NCBI RefSeq assembly: GCF_003610455.1
Contig: NZ_RAQK01000001.1
Span: 1,178,001 to 1,242,000, forward strand
DNA length: 64,000 bases
Direction: 5' to 3'
Source of the DNA: Sulfitobacter guttiformis
GTDB taxonomy: Bacteria > Pseudomonadota > Alphaproteobacteria > Rhodobacterales > Rhodobacteraceae
This document shows, piece after piece, positions 9,914-19,324 of the stretch; the first letter of the stretch is position 1; each line of letters begins with the position of its first letter. Under the pieces are notes generated by a model. The model saw only the letters and a program-made list of their open reading frames with translations. It was not told the DNA's origin and made no database searches. The translations under genes were made by a program, and so were the position numbers.

Positions 9914-10414
9914 TTAGTCGTCGAGACTGTCGAGATACGCAATCACGTCTACACGTTCCTGCGAAGAGTTCAGGCCGGCGAAACCCATCGACGTACCTGG
10001 CGCCCATGAACTTGGCTTTTCCAGGAAGGCATATAGGTTTTCCGGTGTCCAGACGTCAGCGGACTGCTCTAGTGCGCCGGAATACTGGAACCCTTCTGCC
10101 GCATCAATGTCGCGTCCAACAACGCCGTAAAGGTATGGACCGGTTGCATTGGCACCCTGCTCTACCTTGTGGCACGCTGTACACTTGCGGAATACTTTTG
10201 AGCCGTCATCCACAGAGGCGGACGCCAACAGCTCCTCAAACGGAACTTCTTCTACCGGTTCGGCAGGCTCGTCGCCCGCGACCTCGATCACATAGGACGC
10301 TTCACCGTGAAGGGAGGCGTGATACATTTCATCACCGGCCCATTTGCCAAGCAAAAGCACCAGCCATGCGCCCAGTACACCTGCGGCGATTTTTGTGAAT
10401 GTCGTTGAATCCAT
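9914..10414 (-). CDS. Membrane-anchored c-type cytochrome (cytochrome cy/c552 type)
   Basis: The 166-aa protein has an uncleaved N-terminal transmembrane anchor (about residues 6-25), an acidic proline/glutamate linker, and a class I cytochrome c domain. The heme-binding motif is CTACH (residues 78-82) and the axial Met is in GTSMGF (Met143). The ATG at 10414 gives the MDSTTFTKIAAG start expected for the family; ATG 10426 is possible. It should carry electrons between the bc1 complex and terminal oxidases at the periplasmic face. A strong terminator follows it, so it is monocistronic. Confidence 0.9.
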   Translation of the reverse strand: MDSTTFTKIAAGVLGAWLVLLLGKWAGDEMYHASLHGEASYVIEVAGDEPAEPVEEVPFEELLASASVDDGSKVFRKCTACHKVEQGANATGPYLYGVVGRDIDAAEGFQYSGALEQSADVWTPENLYAFLEKPSSWAPGTSMGFAGLNSSQERVDVIAYLDSLDD

Positions 10415-10543
10415 GGGTCCGTCCATCACTTTGAATTGTTCATTTCTTTGGGGGGCTATCTATTGCTTTCCCTCCCCGCAAGCAAGGTGTAGTTACCGCG
10501 ACCAATCGACCAGATAGCGATGTTTTGACAAAGGAACCGTGGG

Positions 10544-11398
10544 ATGACCGCACAACAGCAGCCGCGCATCGCTTTTCAGGGGGCATTGGGGGCCTACAGC
10601 CATGAGGCCTGCCTGCAAGCCCGCCCCGACGGCATACCCGTGCCTTGCACCACATTTGAGGGTGTTCTGCGCGCGGTGCGCGAGGGGCGCGCCGACCTCG
10701 CGATGCTTCCGGTCGAGAATACAACATATGGCCGCGTGGCCGACATTCACCGCCTGCTCCCCGAGAGCGGGATGCATATCATCGAAGAAGCATTCGTACG
10801 TGTGCGCATTGCTCTGATGGGAAGACCCGGCGTCCCGCTGGATCAGATAAAACACGTGCGCGCCCATCTGGTGCTGCTGCCGCAGGCGCGCAGCTATCTC
10901 GAGGCACGCGGGATCACGTCCGAACCAGCCGCAGACAGTGCCGGTGCCGCCGAAGATCTCGCCGCGGGAGGCCCTACACATGAGGGGGTTCTGGCCAGCG
11001 CTGTCGCTGCCGAAATTCATGGCCTCGATGTGCTGGCCGACGGCATTGAGGACATGGCGCACAACACCACCCGCTTTCTGCTGATGGCGCCCGACATTGA
11101 CCTATCGCGGCGCGGCGCCCGGATGATGACGACATTTGTCTTCGAGGTCCGCAACATCCCTGCTGCCCTATACAAGGCGATGGGAGGATTTGCGACCAAC
11201 AGCATCAACATGACAAAGCTGGAAAGCTACATGGTAGGCGGATCGTTTACCGCGACGCGGTTTTACGCTGATATCGAGGGCCATCCCGATGACGCGCCAG
11301 TAAAACGCGCTCTTGAGGAGCTTGGGTATTTCACCAACATGCTGGACATTCTGGGCGTTTATCCCGCCCATCCAGGTCGCTGGGCCATCGAGGCATAA
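10544..11398 (+). CDS. pheA: Prephenate dehydratase
   Basis: The 284-aa monofunctional enzyme converts prephenate to phenylpyruvate in phenylalanine synthesis. The catalytic domain (about 1-185) contains the LPVENTTYGRV segment and the conserved NTTRF motif. A C-terminal ACT domain (about 195-275) would bind phenylalanine. AAGGA lies 9 nt before ATG 10544. In the ACT domain the usual ESRP feedback motif reads ESYM here, so Phe sensing may differ. The gene is divergent from the cytochrome c gene. Confidence 0.93.
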   Translation: MTAQQQPRIAFQGALGAYSHEACLQARPDGIPVPCTTFEGVLRAVREGRADLAMLPVENTTYGRVADIHRLLPESGMHIIEEAFVRVRIALMGRPGVPLDQIKHVRAHLVLLPQARSYLEARGITSEPAADSAGAAEDLAAGGPTHEGVLASAVAAEIHGLDVLADGIEDMAHNTTRFLLMAPDIDLSRRGARMMTTFVFEVRNIPAALYKAMGGFATNSINMTKLESYMVGGSFTATRFYADIEGHPDDAPVKRALEELGYFTNMLDILGVYPAHPGRWAIEA

Positions 11399-11410
11399 CT
11401 CCCCATGCCT

Positions 11411-11875
11411 TCACCCACGCTGGTGACGCTCTTCCAGCGACTTGACGAACTCAGCCGTGCGCAGCTTGAATTTCTTGGTCAGTGATGTTTTCGCCAGCTT
11501 AAGCGATTGAACCAGCAACCGCGCGGAAAGGTTCAGCGGTTTGATGTCGAGCGACATCATGATCCTCGTACGGTTCTTGGACAGGGCAACCAGTTCGGTC
11601 GAGATCATCGTCACCAGACCCGTTGAACGGCATTCGAAAACCATCTCGTTGGGTTTGTCGAACGTGATCAACTCGATATCGACCTGCCGACGCTTGCCGC
11701 GCAGGTTGAATGCACCGCGCCAGCCCATGCCAACTCCGGGTTGGGATTTCGTGTCCGTGCGCTGGACATCTGCCCCGCGCCGCATCGCAGACCTCTCGAA
11801 CGTCTCGAAATCGCATAACATTTCAAACACATCAGCAATCGGCGCTTCGATATCTTCCTTTGTCGAGAATTTCAT
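11411..11875 (-). CDS. SRPBCC (START-like) family protein
   Basis: The 154-aa protein begins MKFSTKEDIEAPIADVFEML, the opening strand and helix of the SRPBCC/polyketide-cyclase-like hydrophobic-pocket fold. A rim of beta strands and a long C-terminal helix follow. There is no signal peptide. These proteins bind hydrophobic ligands; the ligand is unknown. It is convergent with pheA (12 nt apart). Confidence 0.8.
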   Translation of the reverse strand: MKFSTKEDIEAPIADVFEMLCDFETFERSAMRRGADVQRTDTKSQPGVGMGWRGAFNLRGKRRQVDIELITFDKPNEMVFECRSTGLVTMISTELVALSKNRTRIMMSLDIKPLNLSARLLVQSLKLAKTSLTKKFKLRTAEFVKSLEERHQRG

Positions 11876-11982
11876 TATTACCCCGTTGCTGTTTTTTTCT
11901 TGATTGCTGAAATGATGTTAAACTGAGCCCCACAAGGGTCAACTCCCTGTCTGACCAAAATGGTAACAAAAAGGATCAAACA

Positions 11983-12951
11983 CTAGTCCAGCGTATCACT
12001 AAGCCAACGATCAATGAGAAAATGCGCTATTGCTCCCTTACGTGCGGGCATAATTTCGGGGTGGTGCCCTTGAGTTATGGTCATCATCTCTTCACGGGTG
12101 ATCCAGCGCGCATCCTCGATCTCGACCGGATCGATTGTAATATCTTTGCTGGTCGCATGCCCCCAACAGCCAAACATCAATGACGCGGGGAAAGGCCATG
12201 GCTGGCTCGCCAGATATCCGACTTCACCCACGCGCACGCCCGCTTCTTCGAAAACCTCACGCCGCACCGCCGCCTCAAGGGTCTCGCCCGGCTCGACAAA
12301 TCCTGCCAGCAGAGAGTACATCCCCTGCGGCCAACCAGGGGAGCGCCCGACCAGAACCGAGTTTCCGTGTGTGATGAGCATGATCACAACAGGATCCGTG
12401 CGGGGGAAATGCGAAGCGCCACATGAAACACATTTCCGCTGCCAGCCGCCATTGGTAGGCTCTGACGCTGCACCGCATTTTGCACAAAACCGGTGCGTAT
12501 CATGCCAGCTAAATACAGCCTTACCTGCCGCCGCCAACTCCGCGTCACGCGGGCCAAACCATGTCATTACACGCCGCAACTCGGCAAAGACCATCCACTC
12601 GGGGAGACCGGGATGCCGCTGTTCGGTAGGATCCATAAAGCCGCCAAGGCTGCTCTCGTCCAGATCGGACGGCGTCCAAGCCGACAAATCCACGGCAAAA
12701 ACCGGCACGCCATCTTCACGGCCTAACAAAACAGGCGCAACATCCGCATCGGCCAGCACGGCATGATCCAAAGCAAGCCTTATCAGGCCCGCGGGCCGCT
12801 CCGCCGAAATCAGCGGCTTGCCCCGCCAGAACACAATCGCCCGCGCAGCAGGATCAGCCGCAGCATCGCGCAACCCTTGCGGATCGGCGCGCAGCTCTCC
12901 TGCACGGTCAAGGCCCGAGCCACCAAACGTCACATGCTCTGCATTCTTCAT
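11983..12951 (-). CDS. nudC: NAD(+) diphosphatase / RNA deNADding enzyme NudC
   Basis: The 322-aa protein shows the NudC arrangement. An N-terminal domain is followed by a four-cysteine zinc ribbon (FCAKCG and KCVSCG), then a Nudix box (GETLEAAVRREVFEEAG) and the diagnostic SQPWPFPASL motif. It hydrolyses NAD(H) to NMN(H) and AMP and removes NAD caps from RNA. ATG 12951 has GAGG upstream and is preferred over the longer frame from 12999. Confidence 0.94.
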   Translation of the reverse strand: MKNAEHVTFGGSGLDRAGELRADPQGLRDAAADPAARAIVFWRGKPLISAERPAGLIRLALDHAVLADADVAPVLLGREDGVPVFAVDLSAWTPSDLDESSLGGFMDPTEQRHPGLPEWMVFAELRRVMTWFGPRDAELAAAGKAVFSWHDTHRFCAKCGAASEPTNGGWQRKCVSCGASHFPRTDPVVIMLITHGNSVLVGRSPGWPQGMYSLLAGFVEPGETLEAAVRREVFEEAGVRVGEVGYLASQPWPFPASLMFGCWGHATSKDITIDPVEIEDARWITREEMMTITQGHHPEIMPARKGAIAHFLIDRWLSDTLD

Positions 12952-13059
12952 CTTATGATCCTCTTCCCCGCACAGCCTGCAAGTGCTTGTGCAACACACG
13001 CTAGTCCCGCAAAATCGACAAAGGGTAAAGCATAATTCCGTTTACCAGCTCAACCTCTA

Positions 13060-14919
13060 ATGGTAATTCGAGATATGAGCGCCGTGGTCGATCCAAACAT
13101 ACAAAACCCACCGCAGACCTGTGCGCAGATCAGGCTATTGGCGACGACGGATTTGCACGGTCATTTGCTCGCCTATGACTACATCAAGGACCAGCCGACA
13201 CAAGGCGGGGGATTGGCGGGTTTATCTAGTCTGATCTCGGATGCACGATCCGAGGCAACAGCAGCAGGAATTCCTGTCGTCCTCGTCGACAATGGCGATA
13301 CGTTTCAGGGCACCCCGCTGGCCAGCTATCTGGGAACGCAGGATGTCAGCGCAGATCACCCGATCGTAGCCGCACTCAACTTTCTTGCCTATAACGCGCT
13401 TGGCCTTGGAAATCACGATCTCGACCATGGATTACCCTACCTCAGGGCCGTGGCGGGCGCGCTTGACATGCCCATCATAAATTCCAACCTGCGCAATCTT
13501 GATATTTCCCCGTTGGAAAGCAGTCTGCTGCTACCCATCGACCTCGGCAGCGACGCCCCAGCCTCGCTCACCCTTGGAATTCTTTCGGTACTTCCCGTGC
13601 AAAGCGGGCCGTGGCAACGCCATCATTTGGGACCACAAACCACTCTCGAAGTTCCTGAAACCGCCATCCGGACGGCAGCAGCTGCGGTGCGCGCGGCAGG
13701 GGCCGATTTGGTTATTGTACTGGGCCACATGGGCGTAGGGCGGTCGGACGGCAGCAACAGTGATCTAATGGCGTCCCACGCGCTCGCCCGCACCGGCCAG
13801 ATCGACGCTATGATCCTCGGCCATACGCACCGCCGGTTACCGTCAAACGATTATGCCATCCGCGATGGTGTCGATATCCGCATCAGCACAGTTGGCGATA
13901 TTCCGACCCTGATGGCCGGACATGCAGGATCCGATCTGGGGGTGATGGATCTATCACTCGCCTATGATGCTGTAACAGGCTGGCGCGTCTGTGGGCACAA
14001 ATGCACCTTGCGCCCCAACGGCCCAGACGTTCCATCCTGCCCCAACGTCACCGCCTTTGCCCAATCGGCGCATAGCACCGTGCGCCGCCATCTGTCCCAA
14101 CAAGTTGCTAAAACGTCTATCGACATTCATAGCTATTTTTCCCTTGTCAGCCCCTCACCCACTCAACACATCATCGCACGCGCGCAGCAACTTCAGGTGA
14201 GTACCGCCTTGAAGGATACCGCTTTTGCACATCTCCCCGTACTCAGCAGTGCAGCCGCCCATGGCGCTGGCGGTCGCGACGGACCTGAAAATTATATTCA
14301 CATTCCACGAGGCCCCGTTTTGCAGCGCCATATTGCCGGCCTCGACCCCTTCACCAACCAGACTGTGGGTGTGTTAATCACCGGCACCGATGTGCGCAAT
14401 TGGCTCGAACACTCCGCGCTCCTTTTTGCACAGCAACACGCCGATACAACGCCGCACATGCTCATCAACGATGACGTTCCCGCATTTCATTTCGATACCA
14501 TCTTCGGGCTCACTTACCGCATCAACCTGTCAGCCCCTGCGCAGCAGCGGATCTCACACCTCGAATATAACGGCAGGTCTGTAATCCCTGATGAGGAATT
14601 CATCCTTGCCACCAGCCAGTTTCGCGCGACAGGCGGCGGGGGTTATACCGCGACACCGCGCGCACGGATTGTCTGCCGTGTCGCGACCTCTCTTGATCAA
14701 AGCATTATCCAGATACTCAATACGCCGGACACAATACTATCCGAATACATTCCTTCGCTTTCTGCTGACTGCTGGCGATTCGCACCTTTGGGCGGAAGAG
14801 AGGCGACCATTCTGACGCACCCAGACGCACTGGGGTCTATTCAAGACATCGCCCACCTCAAACCAAAACGACTTGGCGACACTGCAGAGGGGTTTATCCT
14901 GCTTTCAATAACGCTCTAG
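13060..14919 (+). CDS. Bifunctional 5'-nucleotidase / 2',3'-cyclic phosphodiesterase (CpdB/UshA family)
   Basis: The 619-aa protein has an N-terminal calcineurin-like metallophosphoesterase domain with TTDLHGH, DNGDTFQG, GNHDLDHG, LGHMG and GHTHRR, all five metal and phosphate motifs. The C-terminal 5'-nucleotidase domain includes GTDVRNWLE and the GGGGY aromatic-stacking region. The YDYIKDQPT stretch resembles CpdB more than UshA. No signal peptide is visible, although the family is normally periplasmic. The start may be ATG 13060 or ATG 13075; neither has a strong ribosome-binding site. Confidence 0.88.
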   Translation: MVIRDMSAVVDPNIQNPPQTCAQIRLLATTDLHGHLLAYDYIKDQPTQGGGLAGLSSLISDARSEATAAGIPVVLVDNGDTFQGTPLASYLGTQDVSADHPIVAALNFLAYNALGLGNHDLDHGLPYLRAVAGALDMPIINSNLRNLDISPLESSLLLPIDLGSDAPASLTLGILSVLPVQSGPWQRHHLGPQTTLEVPETAIRTAAAAVRAAGADLVIVLGHMGVGRSDGSNSDLMASHALARTGQIDAMILGHTHRRLPSNDYAIRDGVDIRISTVGDIPTLMAGHAGSDLGVMDLSLAYDAVTGWRVCGHKCTLRPNGPDVPSCPNVTAFAQSAHSTVRRHLSQQVAKTSIDIHSYFSLVSPSPTQHIIARAQQLQVSTALKDTAFAHLPVLSSAAAHGAGGRDGPENYIHIPRGPVLQRHIAGLDPFTNQTVGVLITGTDVRNWLEHSALLFAQQHADTTPHMLINDDVPAFHFDTIFGLTYRINLSAPAQQRISHLEYNGRSVIPDEEFILATSQFRATGGGGYTATPRARIVCRVATSLDQSIIQILNTPDTILSEYIPSLSADCWRFAPLGGREATILTHPDALGSIQDIAHLKPKRLGDTAEGFILLSITL

Positions 14920-14921
14920 CC

Positions 14922-14950
14922 TTGCAGACAGCTGCTTCTTTGCCTATATT
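14922..14950 (+). promoter_or_regulatory. Sigma-70-type promoter of the SRP RNA
   Basis: A -35 element TTGCAG (14922-14927) and a -10 element TATATT (14945-14950) are separated by exactly 17 nt. Transcription would begin about 14957, which coincides with the 5' strand of the SRP RNA closing stem. Confidence 0.7.
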
Positions 14951-14955
14951 AACTG

Positions 14956-15052
14956 TCGAGAGGTTGGTGCGGGCAGGTGCCTCGCCAACCTGGTCAGAGC
15001 CGGAAGGCAGCAGCCACAACGAGTCCCACTTGGGTCGTTATCAATCTCTCAC
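14956..15052 (+). ncRNA. ffs: Signal recognition particle RNA, small bacterial type (4.5S)
   Basis: The apical domain shows the conserved GTCAGAGCCGGAAGGCAGCAG internal-loop and GGAA-type tetraloop region that binds Ffh M-domain and FtsY. The 5' end (GAGAGGTTG) pairs with the 3' end (CAATCTCTC) to close a roughly 95-nt hairpin. With Ffh it targets nascent membrane proteins. It lies in a gap otherwise without a gene and has its own promoter. Exact ends are set by the closing stem. Confidence 0.93.
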
Positions 15053-15179
15053 CTAGTCACCTAATGACTAGCCGCATGTGCTCCCCCTCACACGTATTTG
15101 CGCCACTACGATTACGTTGAGGGCATTATGCTGGGAAGAATTAGAAACTGTATTTGCGAAGGGCCGGGGACTTAGGCTC

Positions 15180-16016
15180 CTACAGCCGTGTCGCCGCAAA
15201 CGTATCGCACTCCCCTACCTGACCACCATCGAACCCTATACCGAACCAACGTGCGCGCTGATCGGATGTGCCGTGGGTAAATGTGTGAGGCTGTGGAACT
15301 CGACCTGCCTGCTTTTGAAGATGGTCGTCACCGATTTTACGCGCAGCATTCAGCGCTTCTTGCAGATCACCGCGCTCCATCAATCCCTGAACATTGCGTG
15401 CCCAAACCCCCGACAAACAGTCCGCCATAAGCTCCAGCCGCACAGTAAGTGCATTTGCCTCAACCTCGGTGCCCCGCTGCCGTGCCGCGTTAACCTTGGG
15501 CAATATCCCCAGCTCGTTCTGAACATGATGTGCGACTTCATGCGCAATCACATAGGCCGCCGCAAAATCACCGCCTGCACCCATTTGCTGATCCAGTGCA
15601 CGGAAAAAATCCGTATCAAGATATGCCTTACTGTCTGCAGGGCAGTAAAAAGGACCGGTTGCACCACTGGCGCCGCCGCACGGACTTTGTGTTACACCGC
15701 TGAAGATCACCAATTTTGGTGGCACGTACTCACGCCCCAGTTGGTCGCGGAAAACCTGCGTCCAGACAGCTTCGGTGGTCGTGAGAACCTGCTCACTAAA
15801 GACAACGGATGGGTCATCACTGCGCACAGCGTTGCCGCTCTCTTGTTGCACACTCCCACCTTGCAACAATGGTGATACATCTATTCCGGTGAAGTACCCG
15901 ATCGCCAAAACCGCCAGAACACCCGCCACGCCAAGGCTGCTTTTCCCGCCGACACTCCGCTGCCCGCTGCTCCGCCGCTCAACGTTGCTACTGCGCTTGA
16001 TTCCCTTGAGCCGCAT
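15180..16016 (-). CDS. Neutral zinc metallopeptidase, YpfJ family
   Basis: The 278-aa protein has an N-terminal transmembrane segment (about residues 26-45) and an extracytoplasmic domain with a zinc-binding HEVAHH motif, followed by the conserved RLELMADCLSGVWA helix with a further acidic ligand. This matches the YpfJ/zinc metallopeptidase family; the physiological substrate is unknown. ATG 16016 (AAAGGA upstream) is preferred over GTG 16025. It is convergent with the SRP RNA. Confidence 0.87.
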   Translation of the reverse strand: MRLKGIKRSSNVERRSSGQRSVGGKSSLGVAGVLAVLAIGYFTGIDVSPLLQGGSVQQESGNAVRSDDPSVVFSEQVLTTTEAVWTQVFRDQLGREYVPPKLVIFSGVTQSPCGGASGATGPFYCPADSKAYLDTDFFRALDQQMGAGGDFAAAYVIAHEVAHHVQNELGILPKVNAARQRGTEVEANALTVRLELMADCLSGVWARNVQGLMERGDLQEALNAARKIGDDHLQKQAGRVPQPHTFTHGTSDQRARWFGIGFDGGQVGECDTFAATRL

Positions 16017-16082
16017 GGCATCCACATCCTTTATTTTTCTTTAACTCTTGTCAGCTTAACACCATTGCGCCAATTAAGCTCA

Positions 16083-16445
16083 ATGTCACATAATAACGAT
16101 CTTGCCGAAGACCGCACAAACTGGGCCGAAGACAGAACAATTCTGGCGAACGAACGTACCTTTGCAGGCTGGATGCGCACAGGCATGGCATCGCTTGCCG
16201 TAGCGATTGGCCTGAAGGCCGTATTTGGCGAGTTTGACCCAACATGGGCCGCGAAATCCGTTGCTACTATATTCGTTATCGCTGCTATCTACATTTTCTG
16301 GGCCGCCCATGATACCGCCACCAAAACACTCGAGCGGCTGGAGGACCATCATGCCAACGCCCAGTCTAATGCCCGCATGAAGGTCCTGGCGCTTGTCTTT
16401 AGTGGGGCATCATTTGCAGTCGGAGTAATCCTGTGGATGCTATGA
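16083..16445 (+). CDS. DUF202 (YidH-like) small membrane protein
   Basis: The 120-aa protein has the DUF202 hallmark near the N-terminus (LANERTFAGWMRTGMASLA), followed by three predicted transmembrane helices, the last at the C-terminus. The function of this family is not established. ATG 16083 is chosen; the upstream TTG at 16065 would add six residues. It is divergent from the metallopeptidase and upstream of dnaX. Confidence 0.82.
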   Translation: MSHNNDLAEDRTNWAEDRTILANERTFAGWMRTGMASLAVAIGLKAVFGEFDPTWAAKSVATIFVIAAIYIFWAAHDTATKTLERLEDHHANAQSNARMKVLALVFSGASFAVGVILWML

Positions 16446-16510
16446 CAGCGGTTTACGATGGCCAACCGAGAGCCTAGTTTAGGCAAACCCGAATCCGGAA
16501 TGGACACTTG

Positions 16511-18256
16511 ATGACAGACACTGCCGCCTACCGCGTGCTTGCCCGGAAATACCGTCCGGAAACCTTCGCCGATCTGGTCGGACAGGAGGCGATGGTCCGC
16601 ACGTTAAAAAACGCGTTTCAGGCGGACCGCATCGCGCAGGCGTTCATCATGACAGGTATTCGCGGGACTGGCAAAACTACAACCGCGCGCATCATTGCAA
16701 AAGGCATGAACTGCATCGGGACCGATGGGACAGGCAAACCCACAACCGAACCTTGCGGCGCGTGCGAGCATTGCACTGCAATCATGGAAGGCCGTCATGT
16801 CGACGTGATGGAAATGGATGCTGCCTCTAACACGGGCGTTGCAAACATCCGTGAAATCATCGATTCGGTTCACTATCGCGCGGCTTCTGCCCGTTACAAA
16901 GTCTATATTATCGACGAAGTGCACATGCTCTCGACCGGAGCGTTCAACGCGCTGCTTAAAACGCTTGAAGAGCCGCCGGAGCACGTCAAATTTATCTTCG
17001 CCACGACAGAAATACGCAAAGTTCCCGTTACCGTCCTGTCGCGCTGCCAGCGCTTTGATCTTCGCAGGATTGAGCCCGAAGTAATGATTACCTTGTTGCA
17101 AAAGATTGCTGGCGCAGAAGGTGCAGAAATTGCGGATGACGCACTTGCCCTGATCACACGCGCAGCCGAGGGGTCCGCCCGCGATGCAACCTCCCTTCTG
17201 GATCAGGCGATCAGCCATGGCGCGGGCGAGACAACAGCCCTTCAGGTGCGTGCCATGCTGGGTCTTGCCGACCGTGCCCGCGTGCTGGACCTGCTGGAAA
17301 TGATCTTGCGCGGTGATGCAGCAGGTGCGCTGACCGAGATTGGCGCGCAATATGCCGAAGGGGCTGATCCTATGGCCGTCCTGCGCGATCTGGCCGAAAT
17401 CACCCACTGGATAAGCGTGGTGAAAATTACGCCCGACGCTGCAGAAGATCCGACGATATCGCCCGAAGAGCGTGACCGTGGCCGGCAGATGGCCGATGCC
17501 CTTCCTATCCGCGTGCTGACCCGTCTTTGGCAAATGTTACTCAAGGCGCTTGAGGAAGTTGCCAGCGCGCCTAATGCTATGATGGCAGCGGAAATGGCCA
17601 TCATCCGTCTGACGCATGTGGCCGATCTCCCCTCACCGGAAGAGTTGGTGCGCAGCTTGCAAAACAACCCCGCACCCACCGGCAGCAATCCGCGCCCCAC
17701 AGCTGCGGCACCACAAGGCGGAGGGACCCAAGCAATTAGCCACAGTCAGACCAGAATGGTTGGCCAACCCAACATCGCTGGCCAAAACACCGCGCTGGCC
17801 CGCGCGCCTGACGGTGCTCTTGCGCATTACCCCACATTCGAACATGTTCTCGAACTCATCCGCCACAATCGGGACGTCAAACTGTTGGTCGAGGTCGAAA
17901 CCTCTTTGCAACTCGCAGCATATCGCCCAGGCAGGATCGAATTTGTCCCCACCGATAACGCCCCCGGCGATCTTGCACAGCGTTTGGGCAACAAACTGCA
18001 GCTCTGGACCGGCAGCCGTTGGGCAGTCACATTGGTAAATTCCGGCGGCGCCCCGACGATCGCCTCGCTGCGCGACGCAAAAGATAACGCATTGCGCGCT
18101 GATGCGGCGGCCCATCCGATGATGCTGGCAGTGCTTGCGCAGTTTCCGCAGGCAAAAATTACCGCAATCCGTACGCCTCAGGACATCGCCGCAGCCGCCG
18201 TGACCGAAGCACTTCCTGAGGTTGAGGATGAATGGGACCCCTTCGAGGATAGCTAG
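16511..18256 (+). CDS. dnaX: DNA polymerase III subunit gamma/tau
   Basis: The 581-aa clamp-loader subunit has RKYRPETFADLVGQ at the N-terminus, Walker A GIRGTGKTTTAR, a zinc module (CGACEHC), Walker B/DEVH (IDEVHMLS), sensor 1 ATTEIRKVP and a C-terminal tau-like region. It loads the beta clamp and, as tau, ties the core polymerases together. ATG 16511 is used; a TTG precedes it at 16508. No obvious slippery A-run for a gamma form was seen. The order dnaX-ybaB-recR is the classical arrangement. Confidence 0.95.
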   Translation: MTDTAAYRVLARKYRPETFADLVGQEAMVRTLKNAFQADRIAQAFIMTGIRGTGKTTTARIIAKGMNCIGTDGTGKPTTEPCGACEHCTAIMEGRHVDVMEMDAASNTGVANIREIIDSVHYRAASARYKVYIIDEVHMLSTGAFNALLKTLEEPPEHVKFIFATTEIRKVPVTVLSRCQRFDLRRIEPEVMITLLQKIAGAEGAEIADDALALITRAAEGSARDATSLLDQAISHGAGETTALQVRAMLGLADRARVLDLLEMILRGDAAGALTEIGAQYAEGADPMAVLRDLAEITHWISVVKITPDAAEDPTISPEERDRGRQMADALPIRVLTRLWQMLLKALEEVASAPNAMMAAEMAIIRLTHVADLPSPEELVRSLQNNPAPTGSNPRPTAAAPQGGGTQAISHSQTRMVGQPNIAGQNTALARAPDGALAHYPTFEHVLELIRHNRDVKLLVEVETSLQLAAYRPGRIEFVPTDNAPGDLAQRLGNKLQLWTGSRWAVTLVNSGGAPTIASLRDAKDNALRADAAAHPMMLAVLAQFPQAKITAIRTPQDIAAAAVTEALPEVEDEWDPFEDS

Positions 18257-18320
18257 CGCCACCTTGAACCAATACGCGACAAGCAACATATAAAGACCAA
18301 CCGGAAAACAGGAGAACACG

Positions 18321-18665
18321 ATGTTCAAAGGATTAGGCGGGCTCGGCGATATGGCCGGGATGATGAAAAAAGCTCAGGAAATGCAGGGCAAAATGGCCGA
18401 GATGCAGGAAGAAATGCACAATATCATGGTCACCGGCGAATCTGGTGCGGGCCTTGTAAAAGCAGTCTGTACTGCCAAAGGCGAGCTAAAGAGCCTCGAC
18501 ATTGATCCGTCGATCTTCAATGGCGATGACAAGGAAGTCGTCGAGGATCTTATCCTTGCCGCGATCAAGGACGCACAGGGCAAAGCGTCCGAACGTGCTG
18601 CCGAGGAGATGGGCAAGCTGACCGAGGGTATGGGCCTTCCCGCTGGTATGAAGCTGCCGTTCTGA
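18321..18665 (+). CDS. YbaB/EbfC nucleoid-associated protein
   Basis: The 114-aa protein has the methionine/lysine-rich N-terminal helix (MMKKAQEMQGKMAEMQEEM) and the short beta hairpin typical of YbaB/EbfC dimers, which bind DNA. AGGAG precedes ATG 18321. It sits 64 nt after dnaX and 59 nt before recR. Confidence 0.93.
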   Translation: MFKGLGGLGDMAGMMKKAQEMQGKMAEMQEEMHNIMVTGESGAGLVKAVCTAKGELKSLDIDPSIFNGDDKEVVEDLILAAIKDAQGKASERAAEEMGKLTEGMGLPAGMKLPF

Positions 18666-18724
18666 TCGGGCCGTTCTGTCTTTCCAATTAATTTCAATCC
18701 AACAGATACCGCGAGTGTAATTAT

Positions 18725-19318
18725 ATGAGTTCCACCCGCGACATCGACGCGCTAATTGAGTTGATGGCAAAACTCCCCGGCTTGGGGCCGCGCTCTGCGC
18801 GCCGAGCCGTGCTGCACCTTATTCGCAAGCGCGCGCTGCTGCTCTCGCCGCTTGCGGATGTAATGCAAACCGTCGCTGCGACAGCACGCGAATGCCTGAA
18901 TTGCGGCAATGTCGGCACAGCCGATATTTGCGATATCTGTGACAATAACAAACGCGCCAACGGTGAGTTATGTGTGGTCGAGGATGTAGCAGACCTTTGG
19001 GCGATGGAACGTTCGGGTGTGTTCAAAGGGCGATATCACGTTCTTGGAGGCACTTTATCGGCCCTCGACGCCATTGGTCCGCAGGAGTTGCGCATTCCCC
19101 GCCTCATAGACCGCGTGCAAAGCGAGGAAATTTCGGAGGTTATCCTAGCGCTCAATGCCACAATAGACGGACAGACCACCGCCCATTACATCGCGGATCA
19201 GCTTGAAGGTAGGGTGCGCCTGACGTCATTGGCACAGGGTGTCCCTATCGGTGGTGAGTTGGACTATCTCGATGATGGTACAATCTCTGCGGCGATGCGC
19301 GCACGCAAGGATATCTAG
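18725..19318 (+). CDS. recR: Recombination mediator protein RecR
   Basis: The 197-aa protein has an N-terminal helix-hairpin-helix ([16 protein letters not shown]), a four-cysteine zinc finger (CLNCGN and CDICDN) and a Toprim domain beginning [14 protein letters not shown]. RecR with RecF/RecO loads RecA on gapped DNA. The length is normal for the family, and it ends 6 nt before the convergent EEP gene. Confidence 0.95.
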   Translation: MSSTRDIDALIELMAKLPGLGPRSARRAVLHLIRKRALLLSPLADVMQTVAATARECLNCGNVGTADICDICDNNKRANGELCVVEDVADLWAMERSGVFKGRYHVLGGTLSALDAIGPQELRIPRLIDRVQSEEISEVILALNATIDGQTTAHYIADQLEGRVRLTSLAQGVPIGGELDYLDDGTISAAMRARKDI

Positions 19319-19324
19319 TACGGC

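Noticed and set aside
16604..17533. 309-aa minus-strand open frame
   Set aside because: Antisense to the dnaX ATPase domain, which has all motifs in place.
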